Origin: Ctenosaura bakeri
Lineage: Eukaryota > Chordata > Lepidosauria > Squamata > Iguanidae
DNA length: 64,000 nt
Assembly: GCA_948474755.1 (NCBI GenBank)
Contig: CAOLHI010000928.1
Coordinates: 62,001 to 126,000 of the forward strand
Direction of reading: 5' to 3'
The notes beneath the pieces are model-generated. The model ran no database searches. It saw only the letters and a program-made list of their open reading frames with translations, and was not told the DNA's origin. The position numbers and the translations under genes are program-made. Shown in pieces: positions 43,101-53,380 of the stretch (the stretch's first letter is position 1; every line of letters begins with the position of its first letter).

Positions 43101-46100
43101 GTCTGGTTTCAAGGACATAAATAAGTGTAATTCTAGCCCTCCCAAATTTGGTGGCATTAACGAGCCAAGCGAGCTGTGCTCTTTTGTGGGCTGCAAAGGC
43201 GTTTGTATCTACAGCGAGCCTTGGCAGTATTTACACAGTTGGGGTAGATGGTGTCTCTTACATGACAGGCTTCCCTGATGTCACGTTCCTATTATGAACA
43301 GCCGGGTAAATTCAGACTTTCAACACATGCTCCAGTATGTCACCCGCAGCCCATAAAGTGTTGGCACAGGCGGCAATCTGACGTCTGTCCGTGACGGGAC
43401 TCAAATTATTGGGTGTGTGTGTGGAGGGGGTGTTCCTTATGGAATTATACTAGGGCCTTGAACAAAACTAACCCTGCTTGAATATCTGCAGACATACTCA
43501 GTGGAGCAGAATTTGGCATCCAAGACCATGTACATCTCAAGTGCTCCAATTAGTATTTAGATTTGTAGAGAAGTGGGGACTAAGTCAGCCAAGATAAGGA
43601 AATCCAGGAGGGTCTCAAAAGGACACAGGTAAAAGCTCTGGAGAGCGAAAAGGAATGCTAAATGCAAGTTCTTCAACTGGAAGCACTGAGCAAGTATTTC
43701 TTCTTGTTTTCTTCACAAGAAATGGCTTGCAGGACAAACAGAGAAACTATCCATATTCTCAAGCATTAGCTTTTTCAATTTCTCCCCTTAAGACTAATGA
43801 GGGACAGGTGTGGGCATTGATCTGAGCATTGGACTAGGGCTCAGGGAGACCAGGTTTGAATTCCCACTCAGCCATGGAAACCTTGCTATCCCACATCCTC
43901 AGGGGAAAGCCATGGTAAACCTCCTTTGAACAAATCAAAGAACGTATGATAGGGTTGCCACAAGCCAGAGTCCATTCAAAGGCACCTAACAGCAATCTCA
44001 TGAGAACTAGAAACTGGTAAGAAGGGAAAGCCAAGGTTTTCAGTTTCGCAGGACCCATTGGGAATCCTTATTTATATGGGGATGATGGGTAACACTCATT
44101 CTGCAGCCTATTACGAAGCAACATCTCCTCATTTACCTGTATTGTCTGTCCAAACCGCCGCACTGCACCATTTCTTACAGGAGAAATCAGGTTTGCCAAG
44201 GAGGTGACCCGAGCCAGAGGCCGGACGCGCTTATTGCTAGGCTCCTGCAAACAGATAAACGAGAGAACAAGTTGTTCTAATGGTTTACTCAAGATTCAGT
44301 GTGCTGACAGTGCCCAGACTGCCTTGGGGGCGGGGGGCACGGCCCAGAGCAACGTTAGAGATTACAGCAGGGTATCCAAGATCACACAGGCTCCTTCAAG
44401 ACAAATATTTTGTTTAAATACTAACATCATAAGCAAGTTACAAGCAAGTTATTTGGGTCAGCAAGAAGGTAAGATAGCAAAGTCCACTGTAGTCATGACA
44501 AACAAGAGCTGTTTTCAAGACACATGCTGTGCTGCATGCCCCTAGGTTCACTAAGTGCTTTGCTTTTTCTGCCTCCACCTTGCCTTTTTATACCGAATGT
44601 TTATATGAAACCCATCCAAATATAACAATTTTGAGTGTCTAACAAATGTCTTCGTACCACACGTGGCAACATGCTCCATGAAAAGGTTTCCCTTGTGTTA
44701 AGCACTTCTTTCACACATAAAAATCTGTGTGAATAAGTATTCACTCACAGTTTATCTGTGAATCACTTAGGGATAGAAAGAATATAAGAAAGTAATTGAA
44801 AAATAGGTAAAAAATGTACTTGAGTGTCAAGAAACTGCAAACAAGAATAACTCTGGATTAATAAGAATCTCTGTAGTTTGGGTATCGATTATGCAAAACA
44901 AAACCAAGTGTGGTTGTTTTGTGCAGAAAATAGCAGTTCCTGCACAGGAACCAGGAAGTGCTGTTTTTCTGCATAAAAATGCCATTTGCAAATCTTGCTC
45001 ACAGAAGGTCCTGAACTGCAAACAATCTTTGAAAACTGTGTTTGCAAAGACTTCATCACATGAGAAGAAGATAGCCTTCAATTAGAAAATTAGCATCATT
45101 ACAGAAGTATTGCCACTGGCAGGTGAAATGCAGAAGATGGAGGGCAGAGTTTTGCATTTCCTTCCCCTCCTGTGCCTTTTTGAGGTGGGGGGAAGCATCA
45201 CCAGCTGCAGGTTTCCATGTATAAATAAAGTAAATGCACTATAGAAAAAACAAACATCCGTACTACAAGGAGTTGTAGTTTGAGTACTAGACCACACAGT
45301 ACCCCGGCCAGCAAAAGACACACGGGCCTTTCCGCACTACACTGTTGTAGTGCTATTATTCCACTTTCGTCATCCTGTGGAATTCTGGGCTTTGCAGTTT
45401 ACAGAGGCCACAGAGCTCTCTGGCTGAGAATTCTAAAGGCCCCTTCCTAAACTGCAACTCCTAGGATTTCACAGGATGTTGAAAGTGGAATAACAGCATT
45501 ATAACAGTGTAGTGCGGAAAGGCCCACAAGACTCCTCAGAGGAAGGAGTTGTTCTTTGATGTGGGGAGAGGAACAGATTGAAAGGCCAGAACTACAAGGA
45601 TCCACAGGCTGCTAACAGATACTTTAATGCTGCACACGAGCAGGACTGACTTGCAAATGATAACATCCTAAACTTGCACAACTTACTCCCCAAGGCTGCA
45701 ATACCAGGATTTCCCCTCAATTCCCTGAAGAATATAGCCTGCTTTCTCTCTCTGGTCCAATTTCCCCGGCTTTTTTTAAATTTCAGTTTCAGTTTAAGTT
45801 TCAGATAAATCTCAGAGGTGGAATTAACTTCCTTCTCTGTCTCTGGGTAGACACGAAGGCTGCTCAAAATGACGGGATAAAGGGTTTCAATTCTGCATAG
45901 TAAAACGGAACTGAGAGGTACCAAAAAAGGAAAAAGACGGAATTGGGCAGAATTTACTGTCATCCCCGGGAGGTTGATTCAGAAATAGTTGGACGGAATC
46001 ACTTCACGCAACCCCCAAGAGCAACAATGCTCTGCTGTCCCATTAAGATACCAAGGAACACTGAGAAATGATGTCATGCATTCCTCACACTGGGGGAGGC

Positions 46101-49100
46101 TGTGGCGGCAGGCAGTCTCTATTTCCAGGGTGAATGAAGCAACCGGTGCTCTCAGGCTCGCCAAAAAAGCCACTGCAGGAACAGGGCAAAGTCAGCTCTG
46201 GACTGACTTACAATTTCATAATGCACCGAGGCTGTGAGAGGAAGGGGAAATACCCAAAGTTTGCTGTTTTAAAGCTATTCTGTCACCTTACAACTTGCTT
46301 AAATCTTTTTTTTAAGGGATGCTTTTCTGTTTTATCTTTAAAAAAAACAGTACTTTAGTCCAAAAGCCTCACAGAGCAGGTTATAAAAAAGCAGTACTAA
46401 AAATATGTAGATGTAATGATTGAAATGTTTAACCTGCCACCTTACCATACCTCAAGAGACACAATCATGTTTCCCATGCAATCTCTTGTCCCATAAATAG
46501 CATCAAACTGCCATTATATTTCCCTTACAGGTGTAGAACAGGAGTTGAGAGACTAAACTGCCAATGAATATGTTTCATTTAAAACTCAGGCTTTCAAACT
46601 ACCCTCTCTATATCTAATTCTCTTGCTGTGAAGGGCAGTCGGGCACAGAGCAAAGCAGGCTGGACATGAATCTGGGGGTGCATGACTTAAATCTCGTCCA
46701 TGCCACTGTAAAACCCTGGGGAAGAAATCACTCTTCCTCACCCTCCAGATCTGCAGAATGGGTACAAATGGGTCTTATATCGAATTTTATAAGAAGAGTG
46801 TTACATTAAAAGCTTGGATGGTACTATAAAAGAAATGTACACACTTAAAAAAGCAATAGACACCCCTGTGTACAGTTTCAACCAGGAGAGCTCATAATCA
46901 ACTATTATTTATTATTATTATTACTATTATAATTTAATTCTGCAATTGTGTTGTTAGACCTGACAAGCCAGAAAAGGAAATGTCTTTGGTTAAGAAACCG
47001 AGAGTATGAAAGCACTACAAGGCAAAATGCATACAAAAATGGGATTTTAAAGATGGTTTGCACATTCTTAGGTGCAGCTCTTTAGGTACTAAGACCCAGT
47101 GGAAAAGGAAAGCAAGCCTGTGTCGAAGTCTGCTATAAAACAGAAAGGAAGAGGAAAATACTAAGCAGCTGGTGTTCTTCAGAAAGGAGGCGAGAAGCTG
47201 ATCTGGCAGCTTGGTTTCTCAGACATGCATCAGAACCACATGCTCTGCCCACAGCAGTAATGACACACAAGTGCCTGGGTAGCATCAGAGTGCCTTAATA
47301 ATGTTGGTATGCGCATATTCAAGGACTGGTTAAAAAACAACAACCACAACCTTTTCCATTTAGGACAGGCAACAAATATATATAAGTTCTAATTCAACAA
47401 CCAGACCCATACCAAAATAGAAAAGACACTAGGAAGAAATAATATTGGCCAAAGGGTTTTTCTTTCTTTAAGGGCAATAAGATGACCCAATCTTGGAGAA
47501 AAGGTAGAATATAAATAAAGTGACTGATTTCCCCCCACCCCCAACTTCTTTAGCCTTAGAAAAAGGACAGGTAGTATATATCCTGTTTGCTGGTTTCTTC
47601 TTGTGGACCCAGACAGAAACCTCTGCTTGAAGCAAACAGAAACTGGATCAAACCACATACATTTACATGTTACCATTTCCACAGCAAAGAAGCTGTGCAG
47701 GCACTTCAGAAATATGTTATTTATAGCAATTTATTCATCAGTCCTGCTGAAGAGATGATACACAAAGCTTAAATTTTGGAGCACTGACAGCACATTTTCA
47801 TCTGAACTAGTTCTTCAGGTTCTGCATTTCAGAGAAAGAGGAAGAACATGATGGCCCTGGGAGCACACTGTCTGAAAATACCTGCCAGCTCTCAGGGAGA
47901 AAATAAATTTCACATTTCAGTAAGGAGCAAGCAGGAAAAGAAACGTAATACGTTTTTGTGGAGGCTTCGTTTGCCTCAGAGAACAAATCAGTTATGTTTA
48001 AGTGAGGGCTTTGAACCACACTCAAAGCATGTTTTAAAGGCAGGCAAGCACAAAGGCTGGAAACATCTGGGAAAATGGGTTTAAGAGTAATAAGCAAAAC
48101 TCAATGAGAGTAGATGATCACAGGGAAATAGGTTGTCTACCAGGCAGCTGGGACAACAAGTTGGCACGAGATAGTCACATTTGAAAGCTTGTTCCTCAGT
48201 AGACCAAAGCTTGATCCCACCATTGGTCTGCAGCTCCCCCAAGGAACACACCACTCGGCAGCTACCCATTTCAAGCCCAGAGTTTCTCACGCAACTGTTT
48301 TGCGCCACCATTTTACCATAACCAGAAGTCCATTCCTCAAGGGTTGCAAGGAATCTGAAGGAGGAAACTGCTCACCATATAAACCCGGGGGAACTACTGA
48401 GTCGCCCTGAACGCCAAAATTCTGTTGCAAATATAACCACATGAACAAGCCAATAGATGCCATAAAAATACTGAGGAACGGAAACAGAATTTGACTTTAA
48501 GAAGAAAAACCTCCTCCACAAAAAGGCAGGCAGTCTTAATGTTTACGAGGCCTCTTCACCAAGCCGAGAAGCTGATCGCACAGTTTGGAAACACTTCCAA
48601 TGGCACATCAGTTCAAAAGCCCAAAACACCAAACCACTACTCACAAAGTTATGACTTTATTTAAATATTTAGCATTTCTGCATTGCCTCCCAAGCCACAA
48701 GGACTCCTGAGGCAATGAACAAATAAAAAAACTGAATCAAAACAATACAGAAATAAACACTTTTTTAAACACACAAAAATGCTCTTTCAAAACTCACAGA
48801 AGCAGCCTACGAACAACCCTAGAATCCAGTTTTGAAACAGTTATAAGAGCAATTTCAAACACTGAAAGCCTTGTGGAACGGCACTGTTTTTGGCCCTTTC
48901 CCATAAGCTTAAAAGAGATGGGTCCAGCCTAACCGCCCCAGGTAGGGAGTTCCACAGTCTAGGCACTGCTACAGAGAAAGTCCTGCAACCTGACTTCAAC
49001 CATGTTTTGGGGCATGCAAGATGGCATCCTCTAACTACCTCAAACTTCTGGCAGGCTTCTACATCCCAAATTAAGGAAGCATTTCAAACAGCAGAGATTA

Positions 49101-51179
49101 GTCCAGGCTGGGTTCAAGACCCAAGGCTAGCCCAGACTCAAAATGCTGAATTAACTGAGCCCATGAGGTGACTGAGAGCATAAAAGGCTCACTGGTTCTA
49201 ACTTAAGGATTAGCATCCTGTTCACAGAATTAACAATATCCAAGCAGACCAATAAAACAGAGGGCTTACCAAGATGCTTGCTTTCAGCTGGTTTATATTT
49301 CACCTCCTCAGCTTCTTAAAAGCCTTTGTGCATATTATGTCAGAGGATTTAGAGTTCCACTTTATTAAAGCAGAACTGTTGAATCATAAAGAAACCGAAG
49401 GGCTTCCGGACAGGATGTCATATGTCATGGGTTGTCACTTTTGGGAGATTTGGCTTTTTTATTCTCGTGAGTCCCATCACTCAACAATAAGATTACTTGA
49501 GGCGCTGCATTTCCATAAAATTAAAGTACTTCCATCATATGTCACAGCAACATACACGCACCATTATCTTGCAGGAATGACACAGACAATGCTCCATAAT
49601 ACAAGGAAATCCATTAACATAAGGCCCCCAAATCTGTGAAAATGCATCCCTCAGTCACACACATGAGCAAGCTAATTGTGGTGAGAGAAACAAATGGTGC
49701 GCCAACTTTTAATGCAATTTTTTTAATGCATACCCTTCTAGAGGAAGCATTATACAGTGATATCACTGTATTATAATAGTGATATTTATAACTCTGCTGA
49801 GTAAGGACTGGAAAAGCAAGGTTTCTTTACAGGAGGGAAAAACTGGGGAAGGTGGAGGAAATAATCCTGAAGAAAAAAAAATCACCAGCCAACACTAGAG
49901 TAGGGCTAAGATTCACACTAAGGGCCTTTCCACACTACACTGTTATAGTGCTATTATTCCACTTTCAACATCCTGTAGAACTCTGGGGTTTGTAGTTTGC
50001 TGAAGCCCAATTGCTCTCTGGCTGAGAATTCTAAATGCCCCTCTCTAAACTGCAAGTCCCGGGATTCCCTATGATGTTGAAAGTGGAATAATAGCACTAC
50101 AGCAGTGTAGTGCGGAAAGACCTTAAGATTCAGCTGCTTCTCGTTCTCCAAATTGTACATAATGAGGGGAAACACAGGATCACATTCTGCTTTCTCCCAA
50201 ACTGCGCTTTATCCCAGCAGGCTCACAGGCATCCGCACCACGAACCATCCCTGGCTCCTCCCCATCATTTCTACCAAGCAACTCCCCACTTTTCTTGAGA
50301 ATGATTAGGGGAAAAGATCAAAGTCGAGGAGGCTACCCAGCCATGGAGGGGGAAAGGGAAAAAAAAAGAAAGCAAGCGAGCCCCGGCCAGGCGCTTCCTT
50401 CCTTTCGCAGGAAGGGCAGGAGACGCGACCTTGGCCCCCGATCAAAGCGGGGAGCCCGGCCGCTCCCTCCGCCGGAGAAGCCCTTTTCCCGAGAAGGCGG
50501 GGAGGGGCGCTTCCAAAGAACCAAGAAGCACAGAAGGAAGGTCAAGGAGGACCACCGGCCCCCCCTGGTCCCCCCCTCGCCCTGCGCCTCAGCACCAGCC
50601 AGAAACTCGGGGGGCTTCTTATTCTTGCTTCCTCCCACCTCTCTCGGGCCGATCGCGCTGACCCGGCACGAAAATCTCCGGATTTCGAAGGGAACCCCCT
50701 CCCGCGGCTCCTCGACCATCGCCCTTCGCCCTCCCCGGCGGATAAAAAGGAGGAGGAGGAGGGCGGTGGGAGAGGAGTTCGGGGGCTCCTTCGAGCCGGA
50801 TCAGCCCATTTCAGGCGGACCGGAGCTCACTTCTGCCGGGCCGCGGCTCATTTCGGGCAATATCGGGCAGAGGGGCGCCCTCGCCCCTCCAACCGCTCGC
50901 ACCTGCAGCGCGGTCCTCGGCCGGCGGGCTGACTCGGGAGTAAAGCCTCCCCCGCCGCCGCGTTCCAAAGGTTCGCGTGCCCTCCGGATCCAAACGGAAC
51001 CCCGCTCGCCGGCGGTGCGGGGAGAGAGAAGTCCCGGGCGCCCCTGGCGCTTCCTCCCGGCCCTCGGCCGGCGCCCGCTCGCTTACCTCCTGCTCCCGGA
51101 AGGACGGGTTCTGCGAGTCGATCACCCGAATAGTCCTCTTAATGGGGAGCAGCCCCCCGGCGTCATCGTGAGCCACCAT
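33750..51179 (-). CDS. NET1: NET1, RhoA guanine-nucleotide exchange factor (short/Net1A form), 10 coding exons
   Basis: Joining 51179–51087, 44244–44137, 42385–42218, 41185–41123, 40227–40131, 39611–39535, 38833–38576, 37828–37658, 35840–35654 and 34156–33750 gives 542 codons plus stop, all with GT/AG introns and compatible phases. It encodes a Dbl-family GEF that loads GTP on RhoA/RhoB. The N-terminus starts MVAHDDAGGLLPIKRTIRV, and basic NLS-like segments are KRVRPLAR (36–43) and PPKRR (93–97). The DH domain is ~120–302, with the CR3-type helix KYPLLLKEILRHT at 263–275 including L267. The PH domain is ~332–447 with W438. The C-terminus ETLV (539–542) is a class I PDZ ligand. The length equals human Net1A, which has the same MVAHDE-type start. 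The long isoform's first exon is not in the window. Confidence 0.97.
34489..34583. repeat. 95-bp foldback in NET1 intron 9
   Basis: CTGTTTTCCTTTGAAGTCCC pairs with an inverted copy ending AAAGGAAAACAG. The arms include CTCAAAATGG/CCATTTTGAG and AACAGGAA/TTCCTGT. A decayed relative lies at 42640–42710 in intron 2 ('caacaggaagtgatgtc', 'caccattttgag'). Confidence 0.8.
35654..35840 (-). CDS. NET1: NET1 exon 9 (PH domain)
   Basis: The acceptor TTTAG precedes 35840, and the donor GTAGGA follows 35654 in phase 1. Encodes KLYVFLFQEILVLTRPVTRN … GSFRGAFGNSDK. Confidence 0.97.
36003..36098 (+). mobile_element. tRNA-type SINE 3' fragment
   Basis: 'agaccctggagagctgctgg', 'gagtaaacaatgctgg' and 'tctggctcaagataaagcag' match the 3' half of a common reptile SINE. 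The 5' half is missing. Confidence 0.5.
37658..37828 (-). CDS. NET1: NET1 exon 8 (end of DH, start of PH)
   Basis: The acceptor TTGTAG precedes 37828; donor GTAAGT. Encodes ISIIQGVLSDINLKKGESEC … EASKVLLCHGELKNKNGH, 57 codons, phase 0. Confidence 0.97.
38576..38833 (-). CDS. NET1: NET1 exon 7 (DH core)
   Basis: The acceptor TTCTAG precedes 38833; donor GTAAGT. 86 codons with SNQLAAKALLDQKKQD, SPFSRKLDLWSFLDIPRSRL and KYPLLLKEILRHT. This is the most conserved part of the DH domain and contains L267. Confidence 0.98.
39535..39611 (-). CDS. NET1: NET1 exon 6 (DH)
   Basis: Acceptor AACAG; donor GTGAGT. Encodes FLARLGEATRPDGTVEQIGP then ILVKW, plus the last two bases of a shared Asp codon. Confidence 0.95.
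40131..40227 (-). CDS. NET1: NET1 exon 5 (DH)
   Basis: Acceptor TTGACAG; donor GTAAAC in phase 1. Encodes AYHDPMLKLSIMSEEELTHI then FGDLDSYIPLHE. Confidence 0.97.
41123..41185 (-). CDS. NET1: NET1 exon 4 (start of DH)
   Basis: 21 codons, AIYEMSRGEQDLIEDLKLAR then K. The acceptor CTACAG is good. The donor is AAG|GTTGGT, weak at positions +3 to +6, but the phase and protein continuity require it. Confidence 0.95.
42218..42385 (-). CDS. NET1: NET1 exon 3
   Basis: Acceptor CTCTTAG after a long pyrimidine tract; donor GTAGGC. 56 codons: SFSLRGDSKSPGSTQKSWSR, then a TVPTPPKRRNSALWSE stretch with a basic motif, ending EIKRQE at the DH border. Confidence 0.96.
42715..42775 (+). mobile_element. CR1-type 3' tail
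   Basis: 'gcctggactcaatgacccat … tcttccaactcaatgatccc' and then 'atgattcta'. Old and short. Confidence 0.5.
43810..44010 (+). mobile_element. Sauria-type SINE in NET1 intron 2
   Basis: 'gagcattggactagggctca', 'ccaggtttgaattcccactc', 'agccatggaaacc' and a decayed Bov-B-like end ('gggttgccacaagccagagt…ggcacctaacagc'). Antisense to NET1. Confidence 0.82.
44137..44244 (-). CDS. NET1: NET1 exon 2 (first exon shared by long and short isoforms)
   Basis: Acceptor TTTGCAG; donor GTAAAT. 36 codons: EPSNKRVRPLARVTSLANLI then SPVRNGAVRRFGQTIQ. Contains the basic NLS-like KRVRPLAR. In mammals the long isoform joins here as well. Confidence 0.97.
45324..45525. mobile_element. foldback MITE, copy 14
   Basis: From GGGCCTTTCCGCACTACAC to GTGTAGTGCGGAAAGGCCC, with the longer centre (aggccacagagctctctggc) seen in the copies at 1319 and 14145. 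Confidence 0.9.
48650..49190 (-). mobile_element. probable L2-like LINE remnant
   Basis: 'tttatttaaatatttagcat…attgcctcccaagccacaag' and 'gtagggagttccacagtcta … ctacagagaaagtcctg' are phrases common to the antisense 3' region of reptile L2-like elements. Tentative. Confidence 0.35.
49922..50123. mobile_element. foldback MITE, copy 15
   Basis: Starts GGGCCTTTCCACACTACAC and ends GTGTAGTGCGGAAAGACCT. TAA is present on both sides (49919–49921 and 50124–50126). Confidence 0.9.
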
Positions 51180-51700
51180 AGCCCCCCGCTTCTGCTGCGT
51201 CTCCTGTAATCCACTGGCCGCGCGGGGCTGCTCAACCGAGGGCGGCTCCGGGATCCGCAGCGTCCCGCCGGAGCAGCTCCATCCCTCCCCGCAGGTGATC
51301 CACTTTATCCAGCTCTGGCGCAGGCCAGCCCGCGGCGCGCAGCCCAAGAGAGGCAGGGGGCGGGGCCGCGGAGGGGCGGGGCCGCCGGGCACGCCGCAGC
51401 CATTGGCTGCCGGCCGGCCGGCCGGCCGACCGCGCCACGCCCCCCGCCGTCTCGGGTTCCACGTGGCGGCGGCGAAGGTGGTCGCCGGCCGGGAGAAACG
51501 CGTGGGGACGGCCGTCCTTGCAACGTGAGGTTCTTGGGAATAGGGGGCGTCTTGCGCGGAGAGGCGGACTGGGGCCCTGCTTCCCGTAAGGGGACGGAGC
51601 CGGCTGACGGCTGCAAGGGGAAGGCCGCCCTCGGGGGCCGCAGGGATCCCGGGGGGTTCAGGGCTGCGCGTCGAAGCGGCGTATTGGAACGTCCTTTCAA
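50330..51700. promoter_or_regulatory. NET1: CpG-rich promoter region of the NET1 short isoform
   Basis: Strongly GC- and CpG-rich around the first exon. On the minus strand a CCAAT box (51402–51406, plus-strand ATTGG) and GC boxes (for example 51372–51381) lie 190–230 bp upstream of the ATG. No TATA box. Likely transcription start around 51.2–51.4 kb, inferred. Confidence 0.7.
51087..51179 (-). CDS. NET1: NET1 exon 1a (short-isoform first exon)
   Basis: 31 codons, MVAHDDAGGLLPIKRTIRVI then DSQNPSFREQE, donor GTAAGC. The start ATG at 51179 has G at -3 and G at +4. The frame stays open upstream to an ATG at 51392 (71 further codons), but that sequence is GC-rich, shows no conserved motif and is probably 5' UTR. 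Confidence 0.96.
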
Positions 51701-51767
51701 CGCACGCGCTTGAGGAAGTGGTCTCTGCGGAGGGACAGGGGCTGACCTCTCCAAAGGGTGCCCTACG

Positions 51768-51885
51768 GTCACAGAACCCTAAAGCTGAAAGACATCCCAG
51801 AGGGCATCTAGTCCAACCCCCGCCTCAGAGGTAGCCCTGCAACCTCTCTTTAAAAACCTCCAGCCGAGAAGCCATCGCCTTCCAA
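51768..51885 (-). mobile_element. CR1 LINE 3' end, older subfamily
   Basis: Inverted CR1 3' UTR: 'cacagaaccctaaagctgaa', 'gggcatctagtccaaccccc', then 'ctctttaaaaacctccag'. It abuts the TTA duplication of the MITE at 51890. Confidence 0.75.
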
Positions 51886-51889
51886 GTTA

Positions 51890-52251
51890 TGCCATTTCCG
51901 CACTAGACTGTTGCAGGGCTTTTATTCCACTTTCAGCATCCTATGGCAGCCTGAGGTTTGCCTTTGAGGCCCTTCCCTAAACTGCAAACCCCAGGACCCC
52001 ACAGGCCAGTGGTTCTCAACCTTCCTAATGCCCTGACCCTTTAATACAGTTTCTCATGTTGTGGTGACCCCCAACCATGATCATAGTGTCAGAAGCTCAA
52101 CCTGAGAAGGGCTGGAAGCGAGGTCTTAGGCGACCCCTGTGAAAGGGTCGTGCGACCCCCAAAGGGGTCCCGACCCCCAGGTTGAGAACCACTGCCATAG
52201 GCTGTCGAAAGGGGAATAACAGCACTGGAACAGTCTAATGCGGAAATGGCC
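51890..52251. mobile_element. foldback MITE, copy 16, split by a SPIN element
   Basis: Starts TGCCATTTCCGCACTAGAC and ends AATGCGGAAATGGCC, flanked by TTA on both sides (51887–51889 and 52252–52254). The SPIN element sits in its right half. Confidence 0.9.
52007..52194 (+). mobile_element. SPIN-type non-autonomous hAT element (188 bp)
   Basis: Termini CAGTGGTTCTCAACCTTC … GGTTGAGAACCACTG, with the internal phrases 'tcatgttgtggtgaccccca' and 'ggcgacccctgtgaaagggt' that define the SPIN (Space Invaders) non-autonomous family. The 8-bp target duplication is CCACAGGC (51999–52006) and CCATAGGC (52195–52202), one mismatch, as expected for hAT. Its middle is deleted compared with longer SPIN_NA copies. 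No coding capacity. Confidence 0.92.
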
Positions 52252-52259
52252 TTAGCGTT

Positions 52260-52345
52260 TCCCAACCCTCTGGTGGACTGCAACTCCTATCATTTCCAAG
52301 GGCCACCTCTTGGCTGGCGATGGTGGGCATTGTTGTAGGACAGAT
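52260..52345. mobile_element. small palindromic repeat, decayed
   Basis: 'ccctctggtggactgcaact' … 'tggcgatggtgggcattgtt'. Same family as 10680–10795. Confidence 0.45.
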
Positions 52346-52394
52346 CTAGACGGCCTCAGATTGGGGAAAAGGGTATTTACCTCATCGTTACTCA

Positions 52395-52670
52395 CGTGGA
52401 ACTAAGTTCCACTGCATTCCTCCTTGGGGCCCACTCCTAAGAACGTGAGCATAGGGTTGCACCTTTTACTCAAAGATAACATTCTGCCAGTTTCCACTGG
52501 GCTTACTCCTAAATATTCATAAGGCTGCAGCAGATTTTGGGAAGCAGGCCACTCAGAAGCAACTGGAACTTCAGAGCACTTCCTTGGGAGTAAGTCCCAG
52601 CAAGGGCAATGGAACTTAGTTTGCAGTAATCAGAGTGCAGTTTACTTCTTGGTAAATATGCACAGGCTCA
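52395..52670. repeat. clustered inverted/direct units of a 'gagtaagtcccattg' repeat
   Basis: At least three diverged units occur: an inverted one at 52405–52470 ('actcctaagaacgtgagcat'), one around 52485–52530 ('ccactgggcttactcctaaa'), and a direct one at 52575–52670 ('tccttgggagtaagtcccag … ggtaaatatgcacagg'). Similar text recurs near 53700 and 57160. Family name unknown to me. Confidence 0.5.
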
Positions 52671-52794
52671 GGTCAAAGAGCTGATCCCTGGTCAATAAGA
52701 TACTGCAAAGAGTAAACAAGTGCTATGGCACAGTATATTTGGGGGAAGAAACCTGCTCCTTTAATGTAGTGTCCAGTTTCTCACTATGACGAAA

Positions 52795-53380
52795 GATCGA
52801 GGGAGGTACTGGTACCGCTCTACTCTGCTTTGGTCAGACCCCATCTTGAATACTGTGTCCAGTTCTGGGCACCCCAATTCAAGAGGGATATTGACAAGCT
52901 GGAGCAAATCCAGAGGAGGGCGACCAAAATGGTGAGGGGCCTGGAAGCCGTGAAGCCCTATGAGGATAGACTTAGAGAGCTGGGTATGTTTAGTCTGCAG
53001 AAGAGGAGGTTAAGAGGGGACATGATGGCCATGTTTAAATATTTGAAGGGATGCCATGTAGAGGAAGGAGAGAGCTTGTTTTCTGCTGCTCCAGAGACGA
53101 GGACAAGGAGCAATGGATTCAAGCTGCAGGAAAGCAGATTCCACCTGAACCTCAGGAAGAACTTCCTGACAGTCAGGGCTGTCCAGCAGTGGAATCTGCT
53201 GCCTCGGAGTGTAGTGGAGTCTCCTTCCTTGGAGGTTTTTAAGCAGAGGTTGGATGGCCATTTGTCAGGAGTGCTTTGAGGGTGTTCCTGCATGGCAGGG
53301 GGTTGGACTAGATGGCCTGTGTGGTCTCTTCCAGCTCTAGATTTCTATGATTTCTATGGTTTCTATGATTTCTATGCCTG
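52795..53380 (+). mobile_element. CR1 LINE, 5'-truncated, well-preserved frame
   Basis: An uninterrupted 149-codon frame from [20 protein letters not shown] to [12 protein letters not shown], then the 3' UTR and a tail with several 'tttctatg' units. Lack of frame damage suggests a young copy. Confidence 0.94.

Larger units (their letters stand above)
34157..44136 (-). other. NET1: NET1 introns 2–9
   Basis: Nine exons are separated here by introns of 0.5–1.8 kb. Repeat content is far lower than in flanking DNA: a 95-bp perfect-style palindrome (34489–34583), a SINE tail at 36003–36098, a small palindromic repeat near 37465–37570, a CR1 tail at 42715–42775 and a Sauria-type SINE at 43810–44010. 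No other exon is evident. Confidence 0.8.
44245..51086 (-). other. NET1: NET1 intron 1 of the short isoform
   Basis: 6.8 kb. It contains foldback MITEs at 45324–45525 and 49922–50123, a probable L2-like remnant around 48650–49190 and an (ATT)n tract near 46905–46932. The last 0.8 kb (50.3–51.08 kb) is GC-rich and belongs to the CpG-rich promoter region. No additional exon was identified. Confidence 0.75.

Noticed and set aside
50295..51209. 304-codon plus-strand ORF opposite NET1 exon 1
   Set aside because: Antisense shadow in the CpG-rich promoter; Pro/Arg-rich by composition.
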